64,000 nt of DNA from Blastocladiella emersonii ATCC 22665 (taxonomy: Eukaryota; Blastocladiomycota; Blastocladiomycetes; Blastocladiales; Blastocladiaceae). Positions 32,482-44,100 of this stretch are shown here, piece after piece. Made by a program: the position numbers and the translations under genes. The stretch is taken from positions 3,162,001-3,226,000 of the forward strand of contig JANHCV010000001.1 in the NCBI GenBank assembly GCA_025594325.1, in the 5' to 3' direction. Below the pieces are notes generated by a model. It saw only the letters and a program-made list of their open reading frames with translations. It did not search any database and was not told where the DNA came from. The number at the start of each line of letters is the position of its first letter. Positions within the stretch are counted from its first letter, which is position 1.

Positions 32482-34316
32482 TCAGACGTTGCGGAAAAAG
32501 GTCTGCCGGCGCTCGGGCTTGGCCCCGCCGCCGCCGCGCCGCCGCTGCAGCTCGAGAATGTGCACCTCGCAGTACGGCTGGTTCTCGAACGCGTAGTACA
32601 CGTCGGTGAGCGGCTGCTCGCACGTCGTGCACACAAAGCACCGCGGGTGGAACCGGCCCTCGACCACGCACGCGCACGGGCCCTCGATCGGCTGCCGGCA
32701 CCCGCCGCAGATGCTGCCGTTCTCCTCGTGGTAGCACCACCGGCAGTACGGCTGGTCCTGCAGCACGTAGAACGACTTGTCCGGGAACCCGGCCCCGCAC
32801 CGCGCGCACGCGAAACACGCCGGGTGGTACTTGCGGCCCAGCGCCGCGCACACGCGCGTGTCGCGCGTGATCACCAGCTTGCACCCGCCGCACCGCGGGA
32901 GCGTCGCCAGGTAGCACGGGTGGCACAGCGGCTTGCCGTGCCGCATGTGCACCGGGTTCGTCTCGCTGAACGTCGCCTCGAGCGACCGCGCGCAGTGCTG
33001 GCACGTCAGGCAGTGCGGATGGTGCGGCCCGGGCAGCTTGGCGTGCGTCACCGCCGGCTCGCCCGCGCGCACCGGGAGTCGGCACGCGCCGCACGTCGGC
33101 TCGGGCGGGGAGGGCGGGGGCGACGGCTGCCGCGCCGCCGGTGGTGGCGCCGACTTGAGCGACATGCCGCCCTTGCTGCCGCCGTACCCGTAGTCGTCGT
33201 CATGGTGAAGGTCGTCGTCGGGGTACTTAACGCCGCCGCTACCCGCCGGGGGCTCGGCACCGCCCGCCGCGCCGTCGCGCGCCAGGCAGTCGGCGCACAC
33301 AATGATCCCGCCGCGCTCGCACCGCCACCCGTCCGACCCGTACGGGTCGCGGTCCGCCGACAGCCCGCACTCCTCGCACACGCAGCACGCCGCGTGCACC
33401 ACGTCGGACCCGATGCACACTATCTCCTCGCCCTTCCAGATCAGGCCCTTGCACGCGTTGCACGTCACCGACTTGGCGTCCTTGAACAGCATGATCTCCG
33501 ACAGGTCGAACCCGCCCTCGTCCGCCGCCCCCGCCGCGTACGTGCTGCGCCCGCCGTGCTGCGACCCGCTGCCGCCGCTGTACATGGTGTCCTTGTAGTG
33601 CTCGGCCGCACCCGACTTGGCCGGCGGCGCCGGCGGACCGCCGTACCGGTCGTCGTAGTCGCGGTCGCGGTCGCGGTCGTCGAGCCGCGACTGGTCAAAC
33701 TTGCGCGTCAGGTCGTCGACCGGCGACGCGCCGCGGCTGTCGGGCCGCGACTGCCCGTACGCCGAGTCGCCGCCCGGCACCGGCGACAGCTTGCCGTTCC
33801 CGGCACTGCCGCCGTTGCCGCCGCCCGACGGGTTGCCGTTGGCGCCAAACAGCTTGTTGGTGTACGACGACAGAAAGTCGAGCCCAAACTTCTTGTTGCC
33901 GCCGGCCGCGCCCGCCGCGCCGGGCGACGTCGCGGGCGGCGCGTCCTCGGCACCCGGCGTGCGCGCGGGCGACGGCGGCGCGCGCCGGTACCGGTCATCG
34001 TCGCCGTAGCGGTCGTCGTTGCGGTACCGGTCGTACCGCCCGCCCGAGCCGGCGCCGACGGGGCTGTACGGCTCGTCGTACCCGCTACCGCCACGGCCCG
34101 ACGAGGCCGGAGCGGGGCCGCCTACATTCGATGATGACGAGCGAGGGGGCCGGGAGGTGAGCAAATACGCGGAACGAGGGGCTTGACCGGCCCGAGCGAA
34201 GGTGTGGGAGGAATGCGATGCGTACGGCCGCAGACGTGCGTCGTCGGGTCGTCCACGTCGTAGCCGCAGTCGCGGCACTTGAAGAGCGGCATCGACGCCG
34301 TCGCTGCGTAGGCCAT
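32482..34316 (-). CDS. Four-LIM-domain protein (paxillin-like)
   Basis: Zinc-finger adaptor protein, probably of the actin cytoskeleton or polarity sites. Two exons, 34316-34226 and 34121-32482 (GTACGC..TGTAG), give 576 residues. Exon 1 ends a small N-terminal Cys pair motif (CRDCGYDVDDPTTHVC). A disordered Arg/Asp/Tyr/Gly-rich region follows. LIM1 starts at about 250 (CNACKGLIWKGEEIVC), LIM2 at about 370 (CGACRLPVRAGEPAVT), LIM3 at about 435 (CGGCKLVITRDTRVCAALG) and LIM4 at about 500 (CGGCRQPIEGPCACVVEG). LIM2 to LIM4 are tightly spaced as in paxillin/Pxl1. LIM1 is separated by a Pro-rich linker. Residues before LIM1 (KKFGLDFLSSYTNKLFG) look like a short conserved motif. Confidence 0.88.
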
Positions 34317-34889
34317 GGTTGGTCGAGTGGCGGAGCAGGGTGTAGTGCGTTGTAGGGAGTAGAAGGCCGGTCGCTGACTCGGGGGGTGTCGAAGCTGGAC
34401 AAGGCGAATGCGCCAGGCGAGCGTATGCAGATGGTGCAGTCGGTGCCCGTCCGGTCGGTTCGTCGCGTTGAGTGCTCCGTGGATTATTACAGCGAGTGTG
34501 GGGTGTGGGGGAGGGAGAGAGAGGAGGAGCGACGGGCGGCGCCCACTTAACGCTCCGAGGCGGTGGCGCTCGCAAGCCACGCCGGCACGCGGCGATGCAA
34601 ACGCGCTTTGAAGACCGCGACGACGCTGATCACGAAGCACATCAGGTCAAATTTGGGCGCGACGACCGTCCTCAGCTTACAAAGCAACATCGGAGGGGTG
34701 ACTGAATGAGTCTGAGTGTCTGCAGACTGACGCTGAGTGACTGAATGCTAGACTTGAGGTCGTGCTGGTCTCCCGTCGCTTGGAACTCCATCGCAACCTC
34801 GGGAAGCCGTGAAGACTTGAGCCATCCATGAGGAACTGCATCGGCTAGTCACGCATAGTTACCTAGTAAGCTGAAGTTCGACGGGAGCA
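34317..34889. other. LIM gene upstream region
   Basis: 573 nt upstream of the LIM gene start (minus). The near part (34317-34620) is C/T-rich in the LIM gene sense and should hold promoter and leader. The distal part (34640-34889) is less GC-rich with short GACTGA-type near-repeats (34700-34750). No gene is supported. Confidence 0.4.
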
Positions 34890-35150
34890 GGCCCTACTCA
34901 TCGCTTCGTTCTCCTCGGACGGCTTCGCAACCACGCTCCAACAATCTCGGCTCTCGAGCTTGGGGCGGCCCTGGATCTCCTAGAGCAACTCACACACAAC
35001 ATCGTTAAGCGCGACGTTTCTTAGAGCTACGGCGCGGATCTACTCGACCAGCATGATCAGCACGTTGGCGGGCACGAGCGCGACAAGGCGTGCCTCCTGC
35101 TCATGGTGCTGCGTTGCGAGTCTGCAGTCATCGAGTCACGCACGCTGTAA
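34890..35150 (+). pseudogene. Possible decayed coding segment
   Basis: One plus-strand frame reads like protein (ASFVLLGRLRNHAPTISAL, LGAALDLLEQLTHNIVKRDV) but is broken by a TAG at 35021-35023. It then continues in the same frame for about 40 codons to another stop. No start codon or splice pattern rescues it, and the base composition is less GC-rich than neighbouring genes. It lies just upstream of the LRR gene, whose own 5' end is also disturbed. The family is not recognisable, so this is a tentative call. Confidence 0.3.
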
Positions 35151-35491
35151 CCGTGAGCGGCGAGTGGAGCAACGGCAGCGACGTTGATCCGCTTGCTGGT
35201 CAGTGGAGTTGAGCCCGCCTGCGCCAGATCGACGTCAGCGGCGGGCTGTACAAGAGTACGCATGGACACCGCATCAGCTTTAAAGCTGAATCTTACTGAA
35301 GACGACCACGTTGCAGCCGCGGACTGACCAGCCATAGACAGATCAGCGGAGAGTCGAAGAGCGCGCCGCGCCACCGCGTGAGCTGCCACCCAGCTCGAGC
35401 AGTTTTTGAGTGCAGCGCTTCGCTCGGCGTCCCCCCTACGACCTTCACCATGAATTAGAGATCCCTACCCCCAAATCGCAATGTAAACTGC

Positions 35492-36754
35492 ATGCAATGG
35501 GCTGAGCTCATTCGTCTTGTCTCTATGCGCAGCTCATTCTTCGAGGGATCTTCAATCGTGCCGGCCCGACGACCGCGGGCTCCTGGCGCTGGTCACCAAC
35601 CTTGTCCTCGCTCAAATGGCCGGCTTCGCCTCGGCGCTGCCGCTGTGCAGTGGCCCGCCAGCTTGACCTCGCTCACGCTCGACGACTTCAAGCTCTGGAC
35701 GGCCGTGGTCCCGCTCCTTGTCCAGCGCCTGCCGCCAACTTTGACGGAGCTGCGCCTTGTGAACTGCCGCGTCCAGGACTCAGCCGTCATTGCCCTTCTA
35801 CACACGATTCCGCAGCTGCAGTCGCTCACTCTCAAGGACATCGACCTTTCATTCAAGCGACTCGCCATGTACTCGGCCGCGTTTCCGCCGTCGCTGCATA
35901 CGCTCGACATCTCGGGCAGCAAGCTGCGCTTCTCAGACAAGACGCCGGTCCCCGTCTGGCCGCTCCCGCCTTCGCTTCGCACGCTCTTGCTTCACGGCGC
36001 GACCATTGACGAGCGCGGTTTCATCGCGCTGGTTGACTCGCTTCCGCCGCAACTCACAGTCCTCGACCTCGGCAACTGTACTATTCTGCACGCAACGGCA
36101 CCACACCAGGCGCCCCACCCGGCACAATACCCGGCCCTCACCAAGCTGCTCACATCGCTGCCCGCCTCGATCACGCACTTGGACCTGAGCGGGCAAACGC
36201 TCACGAACAGTCTCTGGTCGCTTCCGCCTTCGCTTCGCATGCTCTCGCTCAACGGCGCGACCTTTGACGAACGCGGGCTCATCGCGCTGGTCGACGCGTT
36301 CCCGCCGCGACTCACGGTCCTCGACCTCGGCAACTGCACCATTCTGCACGCGACGGCACCCCACTGGGCTCCTCACCTGGCCGAGTACCCGGCCCTCACC
36401 AAGCTGCTCACGTCCCTGCCCGCCTCGATCGAATACTTTGACCTCACCGGGCAAAAGCTCACGAACCGGCTCGCCCGCCAGTTCTCCAAGAACATACCGC
36501 CGGCACTCGAGGTGCTCATTCTCAACGGCTCCGGCATGACGCACCTCGCGTCCATGGACGTGATCGAGCGGCTTCCCCAATCGATCCGCCGTCTCGAGCT
36601 GACCTCGGTCAGTTTGATGATGTACTGTTGCGGCTGGCTCGTCAAGACCTACCCGCAGCTCACGTGCCTCGTCCTCGAGAAGCAGGCGATGGACGCGGCG
36701 GCGGCCCGGTTCATCGAGACCAACATCCCGCCCTCGGTGCTCAAAATGGTCTAG
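35492..36754 (+). CDS. Leucine-rich repeat protein with disturbed 5' end
   Basis: From about 35640 to the stop, the frame encodes clear LRRs in the pattern LPPTLTELRLVNCRV, LPPSLRTLLLHGATIDERGF, PPQLTVLDLGNC, with a 258-bp internal tandem duplication (separate entry). The annotated ATG at 35492 gives 420 residues. The first 50 codons (SSFFEGSSIVPARRPRAPGA) do not look like LRR. In the +1 frame, 35560-35640 reads DDRGLLALVTNLVLAQMAGF, which resembles the LRR unit DERGLIALVD. That suggests a frameshift or an unrecognised intron near 35640. An acceptor-like CTATGCGCAG at 35525-35534 could mark a missing upstream exon. It may be a recently degraded gene or a mis-modelled intact one. Its neighbour is SKP1-like. 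Confidence 0.6.
   Translation: MQWAELIRLVSMRSSFFEGSSIVPARRPRAPGAGHQPCPRSNGRLRLGAAAVQWPASLTSLTLDDFKLWTAVVPLLVQRLPPTLTELRLVNCRVQDSAVIALLHTIPQLQSLTLKDIDLSFKRLAMYSAAFPPSLHTLDISGSKLRFSDKTPVPVWPLPPSLRTLLLHGATIDERGFIALVDSLPPQLTVLDLGNCTILHATAPHQAPHPAQYPALTKLLTSLPASITHLDLSGQTLTNSLWSLPPSLRMLSLNGATFDERGLIALVDAFPPRLTVLDLGNCTILHATAPHWAPHLAEYPALTKLLTSLPASIEYFDLTGQKLTNRLARQFSKNIPPALEVLILNGSGMTHLASMDVIERLPQSIRRLELTSVSLMMYCCGWLVKTYPQLTCLVLEKQAMDAAAARFIETNIPPSVLKMV
35971..36486 (+). repeat. 258-bp tandem duplication inside the LRR gene
   Basis: Two adjacent units of 258 nt (86 codons), 35971-36228 and 36229-36486, encode near-identical LRR blocks. Both contain DERGxIALVD, LTVLDLGNCTILHATAPH and PALTKLLTSLPASI. 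They differ mostly at third positions and a few residues, so the copy is recent relative to the other repeats. Confidence 0.8.
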
Positions 36755-37239
36755 TCGGGGGCGGCGGTTCGCGCATCCGTCCGTTTCTCGCAATAATGTA
36801 CTATGACTTCGGCCTGCAATCCCATGGATGGTACTGAAAGCACTTTTTCAACTTGATTGGCGCAAGCAGAAGTCGCCGCGCGTGAAGCTCGAGGACCCGT
36901 GGCGGCGCGAGCAAGACGTGTTGCGCCACAGAGCGCGTCGCATCACGAAACGCATCAAAAATGGCCGACGCGAGCTTATAGAGCAGCGAAGCGAAGTGGG
37001 CGACAGGACAGTCAGCGTGAGGGTCGCGGAGGAGCGCGCGCTCGGAAACTGCGCCGTCGCGTCCCGCGAGTGTCTCGCAGGGGGGCACGTGCGGCGTGCC
37101 GCGTCGCGTCGCTTCGCGTGTTGGTGCGCTGTGCGCCCTCGCGTTTTAGGCAGCCGGGCTGCCCGTCTTGTCCCTCGCCTCGCGCACTTTCGCCGCGTCC
37201 CCACGCTCCGCCTGCAACCGCTACACCGCGCAATCCATC
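36755..37239 (+). promoter_or_regulatory. Upstream region of the SKP1-like gene
   Basis: 485 nt. It starts with the LRR gene 3' end (AATAATGTACTATGAC near 36792). Further on are CACGTG (37086-37091) and CGCGTCGC repeats at about 37100-37115. Their order resembles the inverted-repeat arm at 32110-32160. No gene is supported. Confidence 0.4.
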
Positions 37240-37833
37240 ATGGCGCAGAACCACTCGACTCCGGCCCCTGCAATGACATCAAGCACCGCCGGCACGCCCG
37301 ACCTGCGCCTCCGCCTCACCCTCCCCAGATCAAGGGAGCACGTTCTCTTGAGCCGCCGGGCGGCCCGCCTGTCCGGGCACCTGCGCAAGGTCCTCATGCG
37401 CATCGGCCCCGCCGCCACCGAGATCCCGCTCCCGCCCGACACATCGAAGCGCACGGCCAACCGCCTCGTCGCGTGGATGGAGTTCCACGCCGCGGACGAG
37501 AACCCGGCGCCCAACCCGGACCTGAGCGAGGACGAGGAGATCGACATCCTGCGCCACATGGTCATCCCCGAGTGGGACCGCGCGCTCCTCGACCCCCTCA
37601 CGCACACGGCCCTGTGCCGCCTCATCGCCGCCGCCCACGCCTTCGAGATCAAGCCGCTTGTCGACCTGGCGTGCCTCACGCTTGCCCGGCGGGTCGACGC
37701 GTGCAAGGACGAGGAGGAGATCCGCAAGGTGCTCAACCTCACCGACAACCTGACCGAGGAGGAGAAGGCCCAGATCCGCATCGAGTACGCGTGGACCGAG
37801 CTCGGCCGCGAGCCCGCCCAGGGACCCCGCTAG
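37240..37833 (+). CDS. SKP1-like protein
   Basis: SKP1 family adaptor, which links F-box proteins to cullin in SCF ligases. A single exon of 197 residues. The N-terminal POZ-like part is divergent (LRLRLTLPRSREHVLLSRRA). The middle has the expected linker region (PEWDRALLDPLTHTALCRLI). The C-terminal SKP1 signature is clear: AHAFEIKPLVDLACLTLARR, then KDEEEIRKVLNLTDNLTEEE and a terminal Trp-containing end (EYAWTELGRE). Canonical SKP1 ends in WCEE(K/R), and here the last residues are altered and extended. This may therefore be a diverged paralogue rather than the main SKP1. An upstream in-frame ATG at 37168 would add 24 residues but lacks support. Confidence 0.85.
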   Translation: MAQNHSTPAPAMTSSTAGTPDLRLRLTLPRSREHVLLSRRAARLSGHLRKVLMRIGPAATEIPLPPDTSKRTANRLVAWMEFHAADENPAPNPDLSEDEEIDILRHMVIPEWDRALLDPLTHTALCRLIAAAHAFEIKPLVDLACLTLARRVDACKDEEEIRKVLNLTDNLTEEEKAQIRIEYAWTELGREPAQGPR

Positions 37834-38132
37834 CCGCCTGGCGACCCGTATTTCGCAAACGGTCTTTGGCGGCGCTTTGGCAGGCAATATACTACGACTA
37901 GTTTCTGCATTTCATTCAATAGCTTGGGGAACGGCAGCGGCGCGACAAGGACGCGCTGCGCCACGTCGTGGCACGGTTGCTCGCGCCAGTTCCCTTGTCA
38001 TCGGCACGCCCCCGCGCCCCGCCGGACCTTGCTCGACTCATGTCGTGTAAATGCGTCAAAAATGGCCCTCGACGGTGGCCGGCTCTATCATACAAAACAA
38101 CAACATCAGAGAAATACAGCCGCGAGACGGGG

Positions 38133-41100
38133 TCACTGGTACTGCGCGAGCTCCATGGCCATGATCATGTTTTTCTCGAGGATCGAGTCCATCTCGGACT
38201 GGAGCTGCTCGATGCGGCCCTGGAGACTCGCGTTGACCTCGCGCAGCGCCGCGACCTGGTCCGCCGCGCCCGCGCTCGCGCGCAGCTGCGTGACCTCGAC
38301 TAGCACCGCGTCGAGCCGCTCGGCGAGCTCCTCGTTGCGCTGCTGCGCCTGCGAGTACTGCTGCTGCAGCCGTATCAGGTCCGACGCCATGGTCTGCGTC
38401 TCCTCGGCGTGCGCCGTGTCGCGCGCCTGCACCAGCGCCTGTAGCTGCCGCTTGGCGTGCACCTGGTCCTCGACCGCCATTTGCGCCTCGGACAGCTTGG
38501 TCTTGAGGTCCACGATCACCATCGAGTACTCGTGCAGCTCGCGCCGCAGCTCGTCCTCGATCTCGTTTGGCGCAATCGACGACGCGGGAGCCGGGATCGT
38601 CGCTGGGTCGATCGAGACGGTCGGCGAGGCGGGCGGGCTCGTGGCCGTGGCCGCGTGCTGCAGCTGCACCTGCATCCGGCGCCGTGCGGGCGTCGGCGTC
38701 GCGCCACCCGTACCGGCCGTGGCCACCTGCTCCTCGAGATCAAGCAGCCGCCCGCACACCACCTCGTAGTCGATGGTCGCTGCGACACGGCGGCGGAGCG
38801 TGTCCACGTCGCCGACCTCGGCCTCGAGCGCGACGAGTCGAGCGTGCTTGTGCTCGTAGTCGGCCGAAGCCGCGGCCTGGGTGCGCAGCGCCGCGAGCTC
38901 CAACACGCCGACCTCGAGCGCCACAAGCCGGGCGTGCTTGGCCTCGTAGTCGGCCATGCCCGCAATCTGGTTGCGCAGCGCGTCGATCTCGGCCTCGCTT
39001 GAGACGCGGGCCTCAAGCTCCTGCACGCGCAGCTGCAGCGCGAGGACCTGGCGGTGCTTGACCTCGTAGTCCGCGGTCGCTGCCACCTGCGAGCGCAGCG
39101 CCTCGAGCTCGACGCACTGGCTCTCGAGCTCGTTGCGCGCCGATTCCAGCGACTGGACCAGCGCCGGGGTCTCGCTGCCGCGACTCGCCCGGCGAACGGG
39201 TACGGGGGTCGCCGCCGGCGAGTTGTGCGCGTCCTGCAGCTCGGTCTCGAGCGCCGAAACGCGGTGGATCAGGTACGCGTGGTCGGCGCGCGCCGCGAGC
39301 TGCGTCTGCAGCGCGTCGATGAGCGCGAGGTGGTCCTCGCACGAGTCGGCCGTGGGGAGGAACTCGGTCGACACGGTGGCGCCGAGGCCGCGCTGCGTGA
39401 TCGTGTCCGTGGAGCCAAAGAACTCGAGCGACCGGTTGAGCGTCGGGGTCGGGTCCCCCATGTCGCTGTCCGTCTCCTCGATGGTGATGGCGGCGGTCGC
39501 CGAGGTGAGCGCGAGCAGCTGAGAGCGGAGGTGCTCGTAGTCGGCCGTCGCGGCGGCATGGACACGCAGCGCCTCAAGCTCGGCCTGAGTGCCCTCGAGC
39601 TGATGTAGGCGCCGGCGGAGGTACTCGTAGTCGGCCGACGACGCCGAGTGGCGGCGAAGCGACTGGAGCTCCGAGTGGTTCCCCTCCAGCTGCGCGAGGC
39701 GTGCGCGGAGGTGCTCGTAGTCGGCGGTGGCGGCGGCCTGGGTGCGGAGCATCTCGACCTCGGTGCGGAGCGCAGCGAGCTCGGATCCCGCGGCCTCGAG
39801 CGCCTGCATGCGGCGGCGGAGGTGTTCGTAGTCGGCTGTGGACGCCGCGACGGTGCGCAGCATCTCGAGCTCGGGCTGGACACCATCGACGCCGTGGAGT
39901 CGGCGGCGAAGGTGCTCGTAGTCAGCCGTCGCAGCCGAGTGGCGGCGGAGCGACTGGAGCTCGGCCTGGGTGCCCTCGACCTGCGCGAGCTTGGACCGCA
40001 GGTACTCGTAGTCGGCAGCCGCAGCGAGCTGGGTGCGGAGCGTCTCGACTTCGGTGCGCAACGCAGCGATCTCGGCGCCCGCGGTCTCGAGTGACTGGAG
40101 CCGTCTGCACAGGTGCTCGTAGTCGGCCGTGGACGCGGCATGGACCCGCAGCGCCTCGAGCTCGGCCTGCGTGCCCTCGAGCTGGTGCAGGCGACGGCGG
40201 AGGTACTCGTAATCGGCAAAGGAAGCGAGCTGCGACTGGAGCGAGTCGGCGAGCACGAGGTCGGTGGGCGCCGCAGCGAGACCCGAGTCGGCGGGCATCG
40301 GGGCGAGCGAGCGCGAAGCCTCATGAGCGTGGGGGTGGTCTCCGTCGAGGCTCTCCGTGTCAGCGTCTGAGAAGGCATGATCAGCGGCCATGGCGGCCGC
40401 GAGCGACTTGGCAAGGATGAACTCGAGCGACGCAAGCTTGGCGCGGAGCTGCTCGTTCTCGGCCGCCAGCGTTGCGCGCTCGGCGTTCGACGCGAGCGAC
40501 CGGTTTACCACCAGCGAGGCCACGGACATGGTCGCCGTGAGCTGCTGCACCTGGCGGTGTAGGTATTCGTGGTCGGCACGCTCGGCCGCGACGTGGCGCA
40601 GCCGCTCGACCTCGTTGGCGAGACCCTCGAGGCGCGCGAGCTTGCCGCGCAGGTACTCGTAGTCGGCCTGCCCAGCGAGCGCGGCCTGCGTCTGCGCGAG
40701 CACCTGGTCAGCGCGCTCGAGGTCGACGAGCCGCGCGTGCTTGTGGTCGTAGTCGGCGCACGCGGCCGCGGCGGTCAGGGCGCGGTCGAGGTCGCGCTTG
40801 AGCTGCGTGTTCTCGGCGGCGAGGTCGGCGACCTGCGGCTCGAGCTGCTGCAGACGCGCGTGTTTGTACTCGGCGTCGGCAAAACCAGCGAGGCGCGTCA
40901 GCATCTCGTCGAGCTGGGCGCGGAGCTCGAGGTTCTGGGCGATGACGCCCTCGAGCACCTCGGCCGCCTCCTCGTCGCCGGCGTCGCCCGCAGCGCCGAG
41001 GCCGCGCGACCTCGGCGACTGGGCGTTGAGCATCGACTGGGCGTGCGTCTCGGCGTCGACGAGCCGCGCCTTGAGCTCGTGGATCGAGCCCTCGAGCGCC

Positions 41101-44100
41101 GCGTTGTGCGAGGCCAGCGACGCGTACTGCGCGCGGATCTCGGCCTCGCGGTTCTGCGCGGCCGGAAGCGCCGTCTCGAGGTCGAGGAGGCGGTGGCACA
41201 TGTACGAGTAGTCGGACTGGCCTGCGAGTTGGGCGCGGAGCGCGTCGGTCTCAGACTCGAGCGACTGGCGCACCTGCTGGACGTGCGCGAGCTGGTTGGC
41301 GAGCGAGTCGCGCTCGGCCGCTAGGGCGTTGACCTCGGCGGCGAGGGTCTCGAGGCGGTGCAGCTGGGTCTCGGTGCTCACGACCGAGACGGGCGACGGC
41401 GGAAGGGCAATGTTGGCGAGCTCGCGCGTCGCGACCGACTCGGGCGAGCCCGCGGGCAGGTTGCGCATTATGGTCTCGCGCTCGGCAGCCGCCTCATCGA
41501 GCTCCCACTGGAGCGACTCGACGGTCTGCGCGAGCTTCTCGGCCTTGGCGCGGGCGGCATCCGCGTTGTCCTGGTGCGCGACGCACGCCGCCTCGGCCTC
41601 CTCGAGCTCGGCCGACAGCTGCGCGACCTGGTTCTGCAGCGCGATCACCGTGGCGTTGGCCTGCTGGTACTTGGCCTCGGTCACAGCGGCCGCGCGCTCG
41701 AGGTCGTCGACCTGGGCGCGCAGCGTCTCGGCCTCCGCCGTGAGCTCGGCGATGACGCCCTCGTCAGCAGGCGGCGTGGAAGCCAAATCACGCGTCGTCG
41801 CCTCGTGCGCAGCAACGGCCTCGGCGAGATGACGTCGCAGAGCATCGACAGTCTGGGCGAGCTTCTCGGCCTTGTTGCGGGCGGCCTTGGCGTCTTCCTG
41901 GTGCGCGTCGCACGCCGCTTCTGTCTCCTCGAGCTCCATCGACAGCTGCGCCACCTGGTTCTGCAGCGCAATGACGGTCGAGTTGGCTTGCTGGTACTTG
42001 GCCTCGGCGGCGGCGGCAGCGCGCTCGAGCTCCTCGACGCGGGCGTGGTCCGAGGCGGACGCGCTGCCCTTGGCGCTCTCGAGCTCGTCGATCTGGGCGC
42101 GGAACGCGTCGGCCTGCGCCTTGAGCTCGGCGATCTCGGCCTCGTGCGCGGCAATGACGCGGCGCTCCTCCTTGAGTTCGCGCATGAGCTGGTCGAACAT
42201 CTGCTTCTCAGTGACCGACTCCTCGCGGTAGATGGATTCGGCGCGGCGGAGCTTGGTGTTGAGCTCCTCGACCTGCGTCGACTGGATCGACGACTGCGTC
42301 TTGTACTCGCGGACCTTCTTGACCATGCGGTCGAGCTTCTCCTGCTGCTGCAGCGCGGCCTGCTCCGAGAGCATCTTCTCCTGCTTGATCGCCATGAGCT
42401 TCTGCTTGGACTCCATGAGCTCCTCCTCGAGCGCGGTCGTGAGCTCGGTGTGCTCGGACGTGGCCTTGGCGAGGTCAGCGGCCGCCTTGGCGAGGTCCGA
42501 CTCGGCCTTGACCGCGCGGGACTGCGCGGCCGTGAGCTGCGACTTGGTCGTCTCGAGCTCCTCCTCGAGCACCTCGAGGATCTCGGCGTGCTCGGCGTCG
42601 GCCTTGGCGGCACGCTTCTGGGCGTCGGCGAGCTGCGCGGCGTGCGCGGCGCTGGCCTTGTCGGCGCGCGACTGGACGGCTTCCAGGTGCGCCGCGAGCT
42701 TGGCAATCTCGGCCTTGATCTCGGCCACCTCCGAGTCCTTGGACGCGGCCGTGGAGCGGAACTTGACGGCGCGCTCGCTGGATTCGGCGACGAGAGACTC
42801 GTGCGCGGTCTTGGCCTGGTCGAGCTCCTTCTTGAGCGAGGCAGCGAGAGCCGACTCCTCGTGCAGCGCGGCCTTGGCCTCCTCGAGCTCGGCGCGGGCG
42901 GCATCGAGCGCCGCAGCCTGCGACTGGATCTTGGTCTCGAGCTCGGCGCGGCTCGAGTCTGACTCGAGGGCGAGGCTGCGCGCGGCCATGGCGCTGGACT
43001 CGAGGGCGGCGAGCTGCTCGGTGAGGGCCTTGTGCTCGACCGCGTGCTTGGCGGTCGTGCGGGCGAGCGACTCCTCGAGCTGGGCAACCTTGGCCGACAT
43101 CTCCTGGAGCTGGCCGTCGCGGGCCTGGACGTCGGCCTGCAGCGCAACGATGGTGTCGCCCGACTTCTGGAGCTCGGCTTCGTACGCGGCGAGGTCAGTT
43201 TGCAGCGCGGACTGCTCCTCGGCCGCGGCAGTCGCCTTGGCGGCGGCCTCGGCCTCGGCGGCGGCGAGCTGCGCCTTGGCCTTGGCGACCTCCTCCTTGA
43301 GCACGGCGACGAGCGTGGTCTTCTTCCTGAGCGATGAGGTGAACTCCTCAATGGTCGCGGCGTCCGTCTCGACCTGCTGCGTGAGTTCGGCAATGGTCTG
43401 CGCGTCCGAGTCGGCCTGGTCCGACAGCTCCTGGGCGGCCGCAGACTGGGCCTCGAGCGACGCCGTGAGCTCGGCGACAGCGGCCTCCTTTTCGGCGGTA
43501 ACACGGTCGCACGCAGCCACGGCGTCCGCGAGCTGCGCCTTGGCCGCACTGAGCGCCGCGTTGAGCTCGGCGACCTGGGCGTCGACGTTGGCGGCGGTCC
43601 CGTTGATGAGGTCCGTGAGGCGAGCAATCTCGGCCTGCGCCGCGGCAACGTCAGCGGCGCGCGAGGCCGCATCCTGGGCGGCGCGGTCGAGGTCGGCGCG
43701 GAGCGTGTCGGCGTCCTCCTCGTGCGCGGTGCGCACGCGCTGGACCTGCTCCTCGAGCTGGGCGACGAGCGCCGTCTTGGCCTCGAGCGACTGGGCGAGC
43801 TCGGCGGCAGTGGCGACCTCGGTCTCGAGCGCGCGCGAGCTGGACTGCGCCGACTCGAGGGCTGCCGTGAGCGAGTCGACCTGCTCAGCGAGCGACGCGT
43901 GCTGCGCTGCGAGTTCTGCGACACGGGCGTCGTGGTCGGCGACCGCGGATGCGAGCTCGGACTCCTTGGCGGCGGCGGCGGCCTGCTGCGCGGCCTCGGC
44001 GGCGGCCTTGGCCTTCTCGACCTCCTCCTTGAGCAGCGCGATGAGCGACGACTTCTTCTTGACGGAGCTGACGCTCTCGTCGAGGACCTCCTGCTGCTCG

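Noticed and set aside
38760-41215. Regularly spaced GTAGTCGGC repeats resembling a CRISPR-like array
   Set aside because: Spacing is in whole codons of the coiled-coil gene and the intervals also encode conserved protein. This is a eukaryotic coding repeat.
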